Notes: a model not told the origin generated them from the sequence alone. A stretch of 64,000 nucleotides of DNA from Pelosinus fermentans JBW45 (GCF_000271665.2 NZ_CP010978.1:5316817-5380816); one strand, 5' to 3'. Counted from the stretch's first letter, positions 25,036 through 34,282 are shown. Translations and numbers: made by a program.

Positions 25036-25698
25036 TCATGATTTAATATGTACCACGTGGCTAATGGGGTATCCTTTAGCTGCAAGGGCCTTTTCTAATT
25101 CTTCCGTATCAATAATATCGGCCCGTATAATCATCTCAATTTTTCCATCGGGTAAGGCATAACTAACCATACTGGTAATATTGATATTCATTGCCAAAAA
25201 TACTTCGGAAATTTCATGAAGCAATCCAATTTTATCTGTCACATCAAGGGTCAGACGAGTTTTCCCATCCACTAGACCCATAATATCAACAAAACTTTTA
25301 AAAATATCCGTTTCCGTAATGATGCCGGCGACTGCTCCTTGCTCATCTACTACTACCAAACCGCCAATGCGGTGGTTGTACATTAGAATTGCGGCTTCTT
25401 CAACTGTAGCACCCGTATTAATGCTAATCACTTCTTTTTGCATGATATCCTTAATTTTCATCTTCGCCAATAAGTAGTTAAGTTCAAAAATAGAAAGAGC
25501 AGTTGCTGGCGATGCCGATACCGCACGAAGATCTCTGTCAGTTACAATACCAACTAATTTTCCACCCTCAACCACTGGAAGACGGCGAAATTTATTATTA
25601 CGCATAATCTCCGATGCATCGGCAATTGTTGTATTCGAACTGATTGTAATTGGGTTAGCTGTCATCCTGCTTTCTACAAACATTTTCATCATCTCCAT
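25036..25698 (-). CDS. tandem CBS plus ACT domain protein (AcuB-like)
   Basis: A 220-residue soluble protein with two CBS domains (SRMTANPITISSNTTIADAS, RRLPVVEGGKLVGIVTDRDL; MQKEVISINTGATVEEA, GGLVVVDEQGAVAGIITETD), together one adenosine-nucleotide-binding module. A C-terminal ACT domain (RLTLDVTDKIGLLHEISEVF) usually binds amino acids. This CBS-CBS-ACT layout is that of AcuB. It lies downstream of the branched-chain amino acid transporter genes on the same strand, so sensing an amino acid and adenylate charge together is an attractive but untested idea. Confidence 0.88.
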   Translation of the reverse strand: MEMMKMFVESRMTANPITISSNTTIADASEIMRNNKFRRLPVVEGGKLVGIVTDRDLRAVSASPATALSIFELNYLLAKMKIKDIMQKEVISINTGATVEEAAILMYNHRIGGLVVVDEQGAVAGIITETDIFKSFVDIMGLVDGKTRLTLDVTDKIGLLHEISEVFLAMNINITSMVSYALPDGKIEMIIRADIIDTEELEKALAAKGYPISHVVHIKS

Positions 25699-25716
25699 TG
25701 ATTTTTATTAAAGAAA

Positions 25717-25818
25717 ACGCACTAAAGATTTTTCCCATGTCAGAAATTATGAATAATACAATTTAGGAATTCACCTTTTGTCTTTCATAACACTCTGCCA
25801 CTACTATCTTTAGTGCGT
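25717..25818. repeat. 13-bp inverted repeat spanning the acuB-livF gap
   Basis: ACGCACTAAAGAT (25717-25729) and ATCTTTAGTGCGT (25806-25818) are perfect complements separated by 76 bases and together fill the gap between livF and the CBS-ACT gene. The loop contains no T-run next to the arms, so this is not an ordinary terminator. Confidence 0.7.
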
Positions 25819-25826
25819 CTTATCGA

Positions 25827-26531
25827 TTAACCACCCAAATAGGCCTTACGTATTTCTTCACTTGCGGCCAACTCTTTCGCATCGCCGGAAAGGGTGATGC
25901 GTCCTGTTTCCAGTACATAGGCTCTATGGGCAATGGATAATGCCATATGAGCATTTTGTTCCACCAGCAAAACCGTGGTTCCGCTAGCATTAATTTCTTT
26001 AATAATAGAAAATATTTCTTTTACCAGCAATGGTGCAAGACCCATAGATGGCTCATCTAAGAGCAATAGCCGTGGGCGACTCATTAAGGCACGCCCCATA
26101 GCCAACATCTGCTGCTCACCACCTGACAACGTACCAGCTAATTGACTGCGCCTTTCTGCCAAGCGAGGGAACTTTACAAAGACATTCTCCATATCTTCCT
26201 GAATCCCTTTTTTGTCATTACGGATATAAGCACCTAACTCTAGATTTTCTAGAACAGACATATTTGCAAAAACCCTTCGCCCTTCCGGTACTTGAGAAAT
26301 GCCAAGCTTTACAATGTCTTGAGCAACTACACCAGCAATGCTTTTTCCTTCAAAATTAATTTGACCTGCTTTCGGTTTTAGCAATCCAGAAATCGTACGT
26401 AAAATAGTACTTTTACCAGCACCATTCGCACCAATCAAGGTAACAATTTCCCCTTCATTCACCTCTGCGCTAATACCCTTTAAGGCATGTATCGCACCAT
26501 AATATACATCAATATTCTCGATTTTTAACAT
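25827..26531 (-). CDS. livF: branched-chain amino acid ABC transporter, ATPase LivF
   Basis: A 234-residue ABC ATPase. Walker A GANGAGKSTILRTISG, signature TLSGGEQQMLAMGRALM, Walker B LLLLDEPSMGLAP and the switch His in LLVEQNAHMALSI. It matches the short LivF type (no C-terminal extension) and follows livG with a one-base overlap. It pairs with LivG to drive import of Leu, Ile, Val or related amino acids. Confidence 0.96.
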   Translation of the reverse strand: MLKIENIDVYYGAIHALKGISAEVNEGEIVTLIGANGAGKSTILRTISGLLKPKAGQINFEGKSIAGVVAQDIVKLGISQVPEGRRVFANMSVLENLELGAYIRNDKKGIQEDMENVFVKFPRLAERRSQLAGTLSGGEQQMLAMGRALMSRPRLLLLDEPSMGLAPLLVKEIFSIIKEINASGTTVLLVEQNAHMALSIAHRAYVLETGRITLSGDAKELAASEEIRKAYLGG

Positions 26532-27298
26532 TATTCAACCTCCTCTCCGAGGTAGGCCTCAATAACCCGTGGGTTATTCTTGATTTCCTCAGGTGTTCCT
26601 TGAGCGATTATACTACCATATTCTAATACATAAATACGTTCACACACATTCATAACCAATTGCATGTCATGTTCTATTAATAAAATAGTTAAATCAAATT
26701 CTTCTTTTATCCATTTTATCATTTGCATTAGCTGCTGAGTTTCCTGAGGATTCATGCCAGCCGCAGGTTCATCTAATAATAATAATTTAGGCTGAGCCGC
26801 TAGTGCTCTGGCAATTTCCAAACGCCGTTGCTCACCATAAGGTAAGTTTTTAGCGATTTCATCTTTTTTATCGCTTAATTTAAAAATTTCTAATAGCTTG
26901 ATCGCTCTTTCTTCAATCTCTTTTTCTTCTTGATGGTATCTGCCTATACGCAAAACAGATTCTAATATTCCGTATTTTACATGAAAATGATAAGCGATCT
27001 TAACATTATCTAAAACGGATAGTTCCGAAAAGAGGCGAATATTTTGGAAGGTTCTGGCTACCCCTTTTTGAGTAATCTGAAAAGGTTTGAGTCCAACAAT
27101 ACTTTTACCATCAAAATCTATTTCGCCAGTTGTTGGTTGATATACACCCGTCAGTAAGTTAAAAGCGGTTGTCTTACCAGCTCCATTAGGACCAATCAAT
27201 CCAATTAACTCACCTTTGCCAATATCGATGGAAAAATCGGATACGGCCTTAAGTCCGCCAAATACTTTGGAAAGTTTAGTTGCCTTGAGTATTGCCAC
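26531..27298 (-). CDS. livG: branched-chain amino acid ABC transporter, ATPase LivG
   Basis: A 255-residue ABC ATPase. Walker A GPNGAGKTTAFNLLTG, signature NLPYGEQRRLEIARAL, Walker B LLLLDEPAAGMNP, the LivG-type C-terminal YGSIIAQGTPEEIKNNP and EAYLGEE. The Q-loop region TFQNIRLFSELSVLDN is typical. Its 5' end overlaps livM by 23 bases and its 3' end touches livF. Confidence 0.96.
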   Translation of the reverse strand: MAILKATKLSKVFGGLKAVSDFSIDIGKGELIGLIGPNGAGKTTAFNLLTGVYQPTTGEIDFDGKSIVGLKPFQITQKGVARTFQNIRLFSELSVLDNVKIAYHFHVKYGILESVLRIGRYHQEEKEIEERAIKLLEIFKLSDKKDEIAKNLPYGEQRRLEIARALAAQPKLLLLDEPAAGMNPQETQQLMQMIKWIKEEFDLTILLIEHDMQLVMNVCERIYVLEYGSIIAQGTPEEIKNNPRVIEAYLGEEVE

Positions 27299-28235
27299 GC
27301 TTATTACCTCCCATCAAACGGCCAAAGATTTTAAGACTGATTTCCTTATTGCCAAATAATCCTTGTGGCCGATACAACATTAATACGATCAGCATTAATG
27401 AATAAATGATCATACGCCACTCAGGATAGCTAGCTAACGCTGCAGAAACGAAAGTCAGTAATATAGCTGCCGTAATCGATCCACTAATACTGCCTAAACC
27501 ACCCAATACTACAATTGTCAAAATATCAAAGGACTTCATAAAAGTAAAGGACGCAGGATGAGCGATATAAAAATAATGGGAGAATAAGGTTCCTGCAATA
27601 CCAGCAAAAGCAGCACCAATCGTGAAAGCCATTACTTTATATTTCGTAGTATCAATTCCCATTGCCTCAGCTGCAATTTGATTCTCTCGAATCGAAATAC
27701 ACGCTCGGCCATGGGTAGAATTAATGAAATTTCTAATAAAGAATACAGTAAAAACGGTAGCGAAGAATACCCACGTGAAGTTACTATAACGAGGAATACC
27801 CATAAAACCAGATGCGCCGCCTACATAAGGAATATTCAGAATGGTAATTCTGATGATTTCTCCTAAGCCTAAGGTCGCAATGGCTAGATAATCACCATCT
27901 AAACGCAATGTTGGTAAACCAATTACAAATCCTAAGAAACCAGCCGCTGCTGCTCCACCTAAAATAGCAACAATAAAGGGCAATTGCAATTTAACAGTGA
28001 GTACAGCGCCAAGATAAGCTCCTACAGCCATAAATCCTGCATGACCGATAGAAAACTGACCTGTAAAACCATTAATTAGGTTTAAGCTTACCGCCAAAAT
28101 CACATTAATACAGATTAAAATTAAATTTAGCTCCCAAAACGGTCCAATAACATCTAACATAATTAAGCTTTGCACAACAGCATACAATGCTATACATGCC
28201 ACTAACGACAGCAATTCCTTCTTATTCTTTCCCAT
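27276..28235 (-). CDS. livM: branched-chain amino acid ABC transporter, permease LivM
   Basis: A polytopic permease of 319 residues from the chosen ATG (MGKNKKELLSLVACIALYA), which has AGGTGG at workable distance; a GTG nine codons upstream overlaps livH. Family signatures are LNLINGFTGQFSIGHAGFMAVGAY, LRLDGDYLAIATLGLGEIIR and GGLGSISGSITAAILL. It forms the membrane channel with LivH. Eight or more hydrophobic helices are visible. Confidence 0.95.
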   Translation of the reverse strand: MGKNKKELLSLVACIALYAVVQSLIMLDVIGPFWELNLILICINVILAVSLNLINGFTGQFSIGHAGFMAVGAYLGAVLTVKLQLPFIVAILGGAAAAGFLGFVIGLPTLRLDGDYLAIATLGLGEIIRITILNIPYVGGASGFMGIPRYSNFTWVFFATVFTVFFIRNFINSTHGRACISIRENQIAAEAMGIDTTKYKVMAFTIGAAFAGIAGTLFSHYFYIAHPASFTFMKSFDILTIVVLGGLGSISGSITAAILLTFVSAALASYPEWRMIIYSLMLIVLMLYRPQGLFGNKEISLKIFGRLMGGNKRGNTQGN

Positions 28236-28248
28236 TATTATTTGCCAC

Positions 28249-29142
28249 CTACACTTTCTCACGAACGTTTTTACCCAATAAGCCAGAAGGCTTAAACAGT
28301 AAAATAATAATTAAAATGGCAAACGCTGCAGCATCACGGAAAGTGGAAGAAATAAAGCCACTTACCATAGCTTCAATAACGCCCATTATAATACCACCAA
28401 GCATCGCCCCTGGAATCACTCCAATGCCACCCAAAACAGCAGCTACGAATGCTTTAAGACCTGGCATAATACCCATTAAAGGATCAATTGAATTATAATA
28501 TACACCGACTAGCATGCCTGCTGCGGCTGCTAATGCAGAACCAATCGCAAAGGTCATGGAGATAACACGGTCAACATCAATACCCATTAATCGAGCCGCA
28601 TCGGTATCAAAAGATACAGCACGCATCGCTTTACCGATTTTGGTACGTTGTACAACAAAGGTTAAAATAACCATTAGCACTACGGATATTGCCAATATAA
28701 TTACCTGCTGACTATTCACTACAATATTGCCAAAAGTATAAACTTGAGATTCGAATAGAGCTGGAAACGTTCTCGGCTGCGGTGTAACAAGAAGCATCCC
28801 ACCATATTCTAATAATAAAGATACACCAATTGCAGTAATTAATATCGCAATTCTAGGTGCTTTTCGCAATGGACGGTAGGCCAATCTTTCAATTGTCATC
28901 CCAACTATGGCAGCCACTACCATGGATACAATTAGCGCTGGGAAAAAAGAAAGTTTGAGCGTCGTTGTAGCAAAAAATGCTACATAAGCGCCTACCATAT
29001 AAATATCACCATGCGCAAAATTAATCAACTTAATAATTCCATACACCATTGTGTAACCTAAAGCAATAAGTGCATAAATGCTGCCAAGAGATATACCATT
29101 TATTAATTGCTGTAAAAATTGCTGAGTAATTGAAAAATCCAT
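28249..29142 (-). CDS. livH: branched-chain amino acid ABC transporter, permease LivH
   Basis: A 297-residue permease with about eight hydrophobic helices. Signatures: LINGISLGSIYALIALGYTM, NFAHGDIYMVGAYVAFF, and GLKAFVAAVLGGIGVIPGAM. It is the first of the livHMGF transcript and has its own consensus promoter about 330 bases upstream. GTAGGAGGCG precedes the ATG. Confidence 0.95.
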   Translation of the reverse strand: MDFSITQQFLQQLINGISLGSIYALIALGYTMVYGIIKLINFAHGDIYMVGAYVAFFATTTLKLSFFPALIVSMVVAAIVGMTIERLAYRPLRKAPRIAILITAIGVSLLLEYGGMLLVTPQPRTFPALFESQVYTFGNIVVNSQQVIILAISVVLMVILTFVVQRTKIGKAMRAVSFDTDAARLMGIDVDRVISMTFAIGSALAAAAGMLVGVYYNSIDPLMGIMPGLKAFVAAVLGGIGVIPGAMLGGIIMGVIEAMVSGFISSTFRDAAAFAILIIILLFKPSGLLGKNVREKV

Positions 29143-29472
29143 GATTTCGCCTCCTACATTTCTTTTATTTTCAAGGGGTAAAGCGATGCCTTTCCCCTAT
29201 ATTTTTCACACTGAAGAAACAACTGCAATAAAGTCTAATAGAGTCTATTTCAAAATTCCCATCTACCTTTATTGTCCCTGTGCGTTTTCACTAAACATAC
29301 GTCTTTGTACGTCTCGCTCAAATGCTCGTAAGGACTAGCATCTGGATATTTTAAAACAGCCTCTCAACAGGTTATATGTGCTTTTTAATCCCACTTTAGA
29401 ATCCCTCGTAACCCCTCTTAGAATTATATACCTATCTTTTCTCTGTGGATATTCTCCTATAATATATACGTA
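29143..29472 (-). other. long livH leader, no gene
   Basis: About 325 bases are transcribed before livH. A hairpin right before the ribosome site pairs AGGGGAAAG with CTTTACCCCT (one bulge); further upstream ACGTAC and GACGTATGT can pair. No known riboswitch, T-box or leader peptide is recognisable. The remaining part of the gap (29502-29870), upstream of the promoter, is AT-rich; it holds a TGACAGTGTCA palindrome near 29814 and no supportable ORF. Confidence 0.4.
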
Positions 29473-29501
29473 ATTATAGATACATTGTCTTCTAGTGTCA
29501 A
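29473..29501 (-). promoter_or_regulatory. consensus sigma-A promoter of livHMGF
   Basis: Perfect TTGACA and TATAAT 17 bases apart on the minus strand, preceded by AAAAGTA. Confidence 0.9.
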
Positions 29502-29870
29502 TACTTTTATCTTTTAATTTGTCGGTTAATCTCTTCCAAAAATACAAACACGCATTTACACCATACTTTTATATAATTTTTCATGTTAGAATCGTACCAC
29601 TTTATACTTATTGCAATAATCATGCCATTTATGTTCTATTATCAATACTTTTGCGGCTTTATTCCTCGTAAGCTTTATTCCATACGTTCTAGCAAGTAAG
29701 TCAATTTTTTTAAAAAAACATATCAACTTCTAAAAAGCTCTTAGTGTTCATCAGGTTTATCCTTATGGGTGGCTTTTTTCGTCTGTAATTTGACATATTC
29801 GTCAACTCATTGACAGTGTCACTCCATACCGATACTTTATATCTAAGCAATGTTTCCCTTTCTTTCACTT

Positions 29871-29925
29871 GCTAAAAAACCACAAAAGCACAATGCCACA
29901 CCAGTAGTATTGTGCTTTTGTGGTT
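29871..29925 (-). terminator. terminator after livJ copy 1
   Basis: AACCACAAAAGCACAAT and ATTGTGCTTTTGTGGTT pair perfectly over 17 bp (loop of 14), followed on the minus strand by TTTTTAGC. It separates livJ1 from livHMGF. Confidence 0.92.
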
Positions 29926-30025
29926 AATAATAATACAATTTATGCTCTTTATTTCAGCAAGGGTAGCTCTGGACTCAATCTTATAAATGTCAATATGCTG
30001 ACGCTTATCGATCTTACATAAACAA

Positions 30026-31198
30026 TTAAGGATTTATTTTTTCTTTAAAAGTTTGCTTGCCATCCTTCATTTCAATAATAACAGCACTTTTTACGGCATC
30101 ATGAGTTTCATTCAACGTAATTAAACCTGATACAGCATTATAGTCTTTTGTCTTAGCCAACTCATCTTTGATCTTCACCGTATCAACACCATTGGCACGC
30201 TTAATGGACTCAATGACCATCATCGTCGCATCATAAGCTAATGCAGCAAAAGCATCTGGAGTTTCTTTATATTCTGCTTTATATGCATCAACAAAAGTCT
30301 TAATTGCTGGACTATTGTCATCTGGTGAGTAATGATTTGCAAAGAACGTATTATTCAGCGCTTGCGCTCCAGCGATTTCTGGAAGCTTCGCAGAATCCCA
30401 GCCATCACCACCGAGAAGCGGCATAGTTAAACCAATTTCTCGAGCCTGTTTCGCAATCATACCGACTTCTTGATAATAACCTGGTACAAAGACGACATCC
30501 ACATTCGCAGCTTTAATTTTCGTTAATGTAGCTTTAAAATCCGTATCTTTTGCCAGATACGCTTCTTCTACTGCAATTGTACCGCCATTCTTAATAAAGG
30601 TTTCTTTAAAGAACTGCCCTAAGCCCTTAGCATAGTCACTGGAGTTATCAATGTAAATTGCTGCAGTCTTAGCTTTTAAGGTTTTCGTAGCAAAGTTTGC
30701 CATTACTGAACCTTGGAAAGGATCAATAAATGCTGCTCTGAATAAATAGTCCCGAACCTTATTAGTTGTAGGATCTACTGTCACTTTAGGATTGGATGCT
30801 GTTGGACTAATTGCTAAGACTTTATTATCGTTATTGACTTGGGCACCGGCAATCACGCTGGAAGAAGCAATTGGAGCAATAACAGCTACTACCTTATCCT
30901 GGGTAATTAATTTCTGCATAGCATTTGCAGCTTCTGCAGCTTCGCTCTTATTATCTGCAACTACTAAACTTAACTGTTTACCTAGAACACCACCATTAGC
31001 GTTTACTTGTTTAATTGCTAAATTTGCACCATTGCTTGCAGATTTACCAAAAGTCGCATTGCCACCAGTCATTTCTAAGTTGGCACCAAGTTTAATTACA
31101 TTACTATCTTGTTTACCGCTGCACCCTGTTGCCATTAAGCCCAGCATAGCAACAGCAATAAAGGTACTGATCCACTTACTTGTTTTTTTCATAAACAC
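30026..31198 (-). CDS. livJ: branched-chain amino acid ABC transporter, substrate-binding lipoprotein 1
   Basis: A 390-residue type I periplasmic-binding-fold lipoprotein. The signal peptide ends in a lipobox (MATGCSGK). The mature part has IKLGANLEMTGGNATFGKSA, VDVVFVPGYYQEVGMIAKQA and AALAYDATMMVIESIKRAN, as in Leu/Ile/Val-binding proteins. It is the third and most divergent of three tandem copies and lies next to the permease/ATPase genes. AAGGAG precedes both a GTG (chosen) and an ATG two codons later. It has its own promoter and terminator. Confidence 0.94.
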   Translation of the reverse strand: MFMKKTSKWISTFIAVAMLGLMATGCSGKQDSNVIKLGANLEMTGGNATFGKSASNGANLAIKQVNANGGVLGKQLSLVVADNKSEAAEAANAMQKLITQDKVVAVIAPIASSSVIAGAQVNNDNKVLAISPTASNPKVTVDPTTNKVRDYLFRAAFIDPFQGSVMANFATKTLKAKTAAIYIDNSSDYAKGLGQFFKETFIKNGGTIAVEEAYLAKDTDFKATLTKIKAANVDVVFVPGYYQEVGMIAKQAREIGLTMPLLGGDGWDSAKLPEIAGAQALNNTFFANHYSPDDNSPAIKTFVDAYKAEYKETPDAFAALAYDATMMVIESIKRANGVDTVKIKDELAKTKDYNAVSGLITLNETHDAVKSAVIIEMKDGKQTFKEKINP

Positions 31199-31310
31199 TG
31201 ATTCTCCTTTTAAATAATATGTATTTTCTCCATTTTAAAAAGTCCGTATCCACTGTTCGAAATACGCCTTAGTCCTCCCCAGGCGAATATTCGTACTTGT
31301 CACATGCTGT

Positions 31311-31339
31311 ATTATAGACATATTGCGCTTTGCTGTCAA
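31311..31339 (-). promoter_or_regulatory. consensus sigma-A promoter of livJ copy 1
   Basis: Perfect TTGACA and TATAAT with a 17-base spacer, about 110 bases before the start. The rest of this gap (31199-31517) shows nothing else I can name. Confidence 0.9.
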
Positions 31340-31517
31340 TACTCATAGAAAGGACATTAGGCAATTCGTCCTTGTGTAATAGACATTTGCGATTTTTTTT
31401 ATAGATTATACTAAAATCGAATTATTTCTTCTCTTCTTGTGATAATACGGTCTTGCAATTCTCACTATTTATCCAGAAACACCTGGCACATATTTCCAAA
31501 ATACAGCTGACTATTCT

Positions 31518-31581
31518 AAATCAATCCATAAATGTAAAAAACTTGGCCAATGCCAAGTTTTTTACATTTATGGATTGATTT
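31518..31581. terminator. 64-base perfect hairpin spanning the stop codon of livJ copy 2
   Basis: Arms of 30 bases (31518-31547 and 31552-31581) are fully complementary with a 4-base loop (CAAT). The central part ACTTGGC/GCCAAGT with flanking A and T runs is a bidirectional terminator. Unusually, the right arm continues through the TAA and the last codons (KINP) of livJ2. Confidence 0.9.
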
Positions 31582-32743
31582 TTTCTTTAAAGGTTTGCTT
31601 GCCATCTTTCATTTCGATAACAACACCACTTTTGACCGGGTCATGGTTTGCATCTAGAGTAATGACTCCTGTTACGACTTGCAAATCTTTTGTTTTTTCT
31701 AATGCATCCCTAATTTTATCAGGTTCCGTGCTATTTGCCCGTTTAATCGCGTCAATAACCATCAAACCAGCATCATAACCTAATGCTGCTAAAGCATTTG
31801 GCTCTTGGCCATACTCTTTTTTATAGGCTTCTACGAATTTTACAATACGAGGGTCTGTATCTTGAGAAGAGTAGTGATTACTAAAGAAAGTATTATTCAT
31901 CGCTTCTGCCCCTGCAACTTCCACGACCTTAGGATCATCCCAGCCATCTGTACCAATAAGAGGTATGGTAATTCCTAACTCACGAGCTTGCTTTGCTATT
32001 TTACCTACTTCTTCATAATATGCAGGGATAAAGATAGTATCTGTATTCATTACTTTTATCTTCGTTAACGTAGACTTAAAATCTTGGTCTTTTTGCAAGA
32101 AAGCTTCCTTGCCTACGACTACACCACCATTTTTAACAAACTGGGCCTCAAAAGATTCGGCCAGCCCCTTGGAATAATCCGAACTATTATCAATATAAAT
32201 CACAGCTGTTTTTGCCTTTAATGATTTGCTAGCAAAGTTAGCCATTACAGTTCCTTGGAATGGATCAATAAAGCAGCTGCGGAAGGCATACGGTCTTACT
32301 TTACCATTATCCACAGTAATCTTCGAATTCGTACCTGTGGCTGTAATGACAGGAATTTTATTATCTTGTGATACCTGCAGGGTTGCTAATACATTAGAGC
32401 TAGCAACAGGTCCCATAACAAGAGGAACTTTGTCTTGGGTAATCAGTTTTGTGATTGCATTGGTAGCCTCAGAAGGTTCTGATTTATTATCGGCCAATAT
32501 TAACTTTATTTGCTTACCAAGAACACCGCCTGATGCATTGGCTTCTTTAAAAGCTAGCTGAATGCCATTTGTTGTCATCTTACCAAAGTTAGCAACTCCA
32601 CCAGTTAACTCAAAATTTCCGCCAATTTTTATTTCTTTGGAATCATTCGCAGACGGAGTTGAACTACATCCTGCCAACATGAAACCGGACATGGTTACCG
32701 TAAGCAATAAACCAATGAAAGAGAACCCTTTCTTTGACATCAT
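31568..32743 (-). CDS. branched-chain amino acid ABC transporter, substrate-binding lipoprotein 2
   Basis: A 391-residue lipoprotein from the ATG at 32743; an upstream ATG is part of the GGGAGGAAT ribosome site. Signal peptide with lipobox LAGCSST. Strongly similar to copy 3 throughout (KEIKIGGNFELTGGVANFG, YIDNSSDYSKGLAESFEAQF, TDTIFIPAYYEEVGKIAKQA, ALAALGYDAGLMVIDAIKRA). The binding-site loops differ from copy 1, which suggests a related but not identical ligand range. Own promoter and terminator. Confidence 0.93.
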   Translation of the reverse strand: MMSKKGFSFIGLLLTVTMSGFMLAGCSSTPSANDSKEIKIGGNFELTGGVANFGKMTTNGIQLAFKEANASGGVLGKQIKLILADNKSEPSEATNAITKLITQDKVPLVMGPVASSNVLATLQVSQDNKIPVITATGTNSKITVDNGKVRPYAFRSCFIDPFQGTVMANFASKSLKAKTAVIYIDNSSDYSKGLAESFEAQFVKNGGVVVGKEAFLQKDQDFKSTLTKIKVMNTDTIFIPAYYEEVGKIAKQARELGITIPLIGTDGWDDPKVVEVAGAEAMNNTFFSNHYSSQDTDPRIVKFVEAYKKEYGQEPNALAALGYDAGLMVIDAIKRANSTEPDKIRDALEKTKDLQVVTGVITLDANHDPVKSGVVIEMKDGKQTFKEKINP

Positions 32744-32957
32744 TATTCCTCCCATATTCTAACTTGTAATAAGATTTGTACTAATAATTCCAACTGTATA
32801 TAACCCAAGGGCACCTAGATGAAATACTATTTGAATTTCTTTCAAACATAATCTGTAACTTTTACCTGCCTCCTTATTATTTATGTTACACTTTACAGTT
32901 TTATTAATACATTCCGAAAATAAGTACTCTATCAGAATATATTTGTGTATGTATGAT

Positions 32958-32986
32958 ATTATATTTATTCCTAACTTTACTGTCAA
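32958..32986 (-). promoter_or_regulatory. consensus sigma-A promoter of livJ copy 2
   Basis: Perfect TTGACA and TATAAT with a 17-base spacer, about 215 bases before the gene. The leader between them has no ORF with a good ribosome site; a 22-codon frame exists but its Shine-Dalgarno spacing is poor. Confidence 0.9.
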
Positions 32987-33061
32987 TACTTTTATATTAG
33001 GACTTATGTTTAAAAATAGTCTTTTTAAATAACAGTTCAAGAAAATGTGTCTTCCACCCAT

Positions 33062-33111
33062 AAACAAACAAAAATGGACTCGGCTTAAGCCGAGTCCATT
33101 TTTGTTTGTTT
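33062..33111. terminator. 50-base perfect palindrome at the stop of livJ copy 3
   Basis: A fully self-complementary stretch centred on CTTAAG. Inner arms TGGACTCGGCTTAAGCCGAG are flanked by A-rich and T-rich ends, so it terminates on either strand. It includes the first bases of the livJ3 stop codon. Confidence 0.9.
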
Positions 33112-34282
33112 ACGGATTGATTTTTTCTTTAAAGGTTTGCTTGCCATCTTTCATTTCGATAACTACACCACTCTTAATTGGATCATGATTTGCATCCAAC
33201 GTGATTTTACCTGTTACCACTTGCAAATCCTTGATCTTTTCCAAGGCTTCTCTTATTTTTTCAGGTTCCGCGCTATTGGCTCTTTTAATAGAATCAACAA
33301 CCATTAAAGCCGCGTCATACCCTAATGCTGCAAAGGCGTTAGGTTCCTGCCCATATTCTTTCTTATAGGCCTCTACAAATTTCACAATATTAGGATCTGT
33401 ATCTTGAGATGAATAATGATTACTAAAGAAAGTATTATTTAATGCAGCAGCGCCAGCAACCTCTGCTATTTTAGGATCATCCCATCCGTCAGTACCGATG
33501 AAAGGTACTGAAATTCCCATCTCACGAGCTTGTTTTGCAATTTTACCTACTTCTTCATAATACGCAGGAATAAAAATTGTCTCAGGATTTAATGCTTTTA
33601 TTTTGGTCAAAGTGGATTTGAAATCTTGATCTTTCTGTAAGAATGCTTCTTTTCCAATAACAGTGCCACCATTTTTTACAAATTGGGCTTCAAAAGATTC
33701 TGCCAGATTCTTAGAATAATCTGAGCTGTTATCAATGTAAATAACAGCCGTTTTTGCGTTTAATGTTTTCGTTGCAAAATTAGCCATCACAACACCTTGG
33801 AATGGATCGATAAAACAGCTGCGGAAAACATAAGGTCTTACTTTGCCGTTATCCACAGTAATTTTAGCATTTGTTCCTGTTGGAGTGATGACAGGAATTT
33901 TATTATCTTGTGCTACCTGCAATGCTGCTATTGCATTGGAGCTAGTAATAGGTCCCATAATAAGGGAAACTTTATCTTGTGTGATTAGTTTAGTCATTGC
34001 ATTAGTAGCTTCAGATGCTTCTGACTTATTATCAGCTTGAATAATTTTAATCTGCTTACCCAGAACTCCCCCAGCAGCGTTGACTTCCTTAAATGCTAAT
34101 TGGATGCCATTAAAAGCGGATTTACCATAATTGGCAACACTACCGGTCATTTCAATATTTGCACCTATTCTTATTTCCTTAGAGTCTGAAGCTGATGGAG
34201 TGGAACTACATCCTGCTACCATCAATCCCAACATAGCCACTGCCACTATTAAAGCAGTGAAAGATATTCCTTTTCTTGACAT
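33110..34282 (-). CDS. branched-chain amino acid ABC transporter, substrate-binding lipoprotein 3
   Basis: A 390-residue lipoprotein from the ATG at 34282 behind GGGAGGAAT. Lipobox MVAGCSST. The nearest relative in the window is copy 2: same SRKGISF-type leader, IRIGANIEMTGSVANYG, NPETIFIPAYYEEVGKIAKQ and GYDAALMVVDSIKRANSAEP. It is the first of three tandem binding proteins read toward livHMGF, each with its own promoter and terminator. Confidence 0.93.
   Translation of the reverse strand: MSRKGISFTALIVAVAMLGLMVAGCSSTPSASDSKEIRIGANIEMTGSVANYGKSAFNGIQLAFKEVNAAGGVLGKQIKIIQADNKSEASEATNAMTKLITQDKVSLIMGPITSSNAIAALQVAQDNKIPVITPTGTNAKITVDNGKVRPYVFRSCFIDPFQGVVMANFATKTLNAKTAVIYIDNSSDYSKNLAESFEAQFVKNGGTVIGKEAFLQKDQDFKSTLTKIKALNPETIFIPAYYEEVGKIAKQAREMGISVPFIGTDGWDDPKIAEVAGAAALNNTFFSNHYSSQDTDPNIVKFVEAYKKEYGQEPNAFAALGYDAALMVVDSIKRANSAEPEKIREALEKIKDLQVVTGKITLDANHDPIKSGVVIEMKDGKQTFKEKINP

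Noticed and set aside
29335..29547. 70-codon minus-strand frame in the livH leader
   Set aside because: It spans the promoter itself, lacks a ribosome site and has no sensible protein features.
29814..29860. Plus-strand promoter TTGACA with a TACTTT -10
   Set aside because: It would read into the 3' end of livJ1 and the -10 is poor.
32820..32900. 22-codon leader peptide before livJ copy 2
   Set aside because: AAGGAGG is about 18 bases from the ATG, too far, and no attenuator follows.
32759..33067. 102-codon frame between livJ copies 2 and 3
   Set aside because: It crosses the livJ2 promoter, has no good start and ends in the leader.
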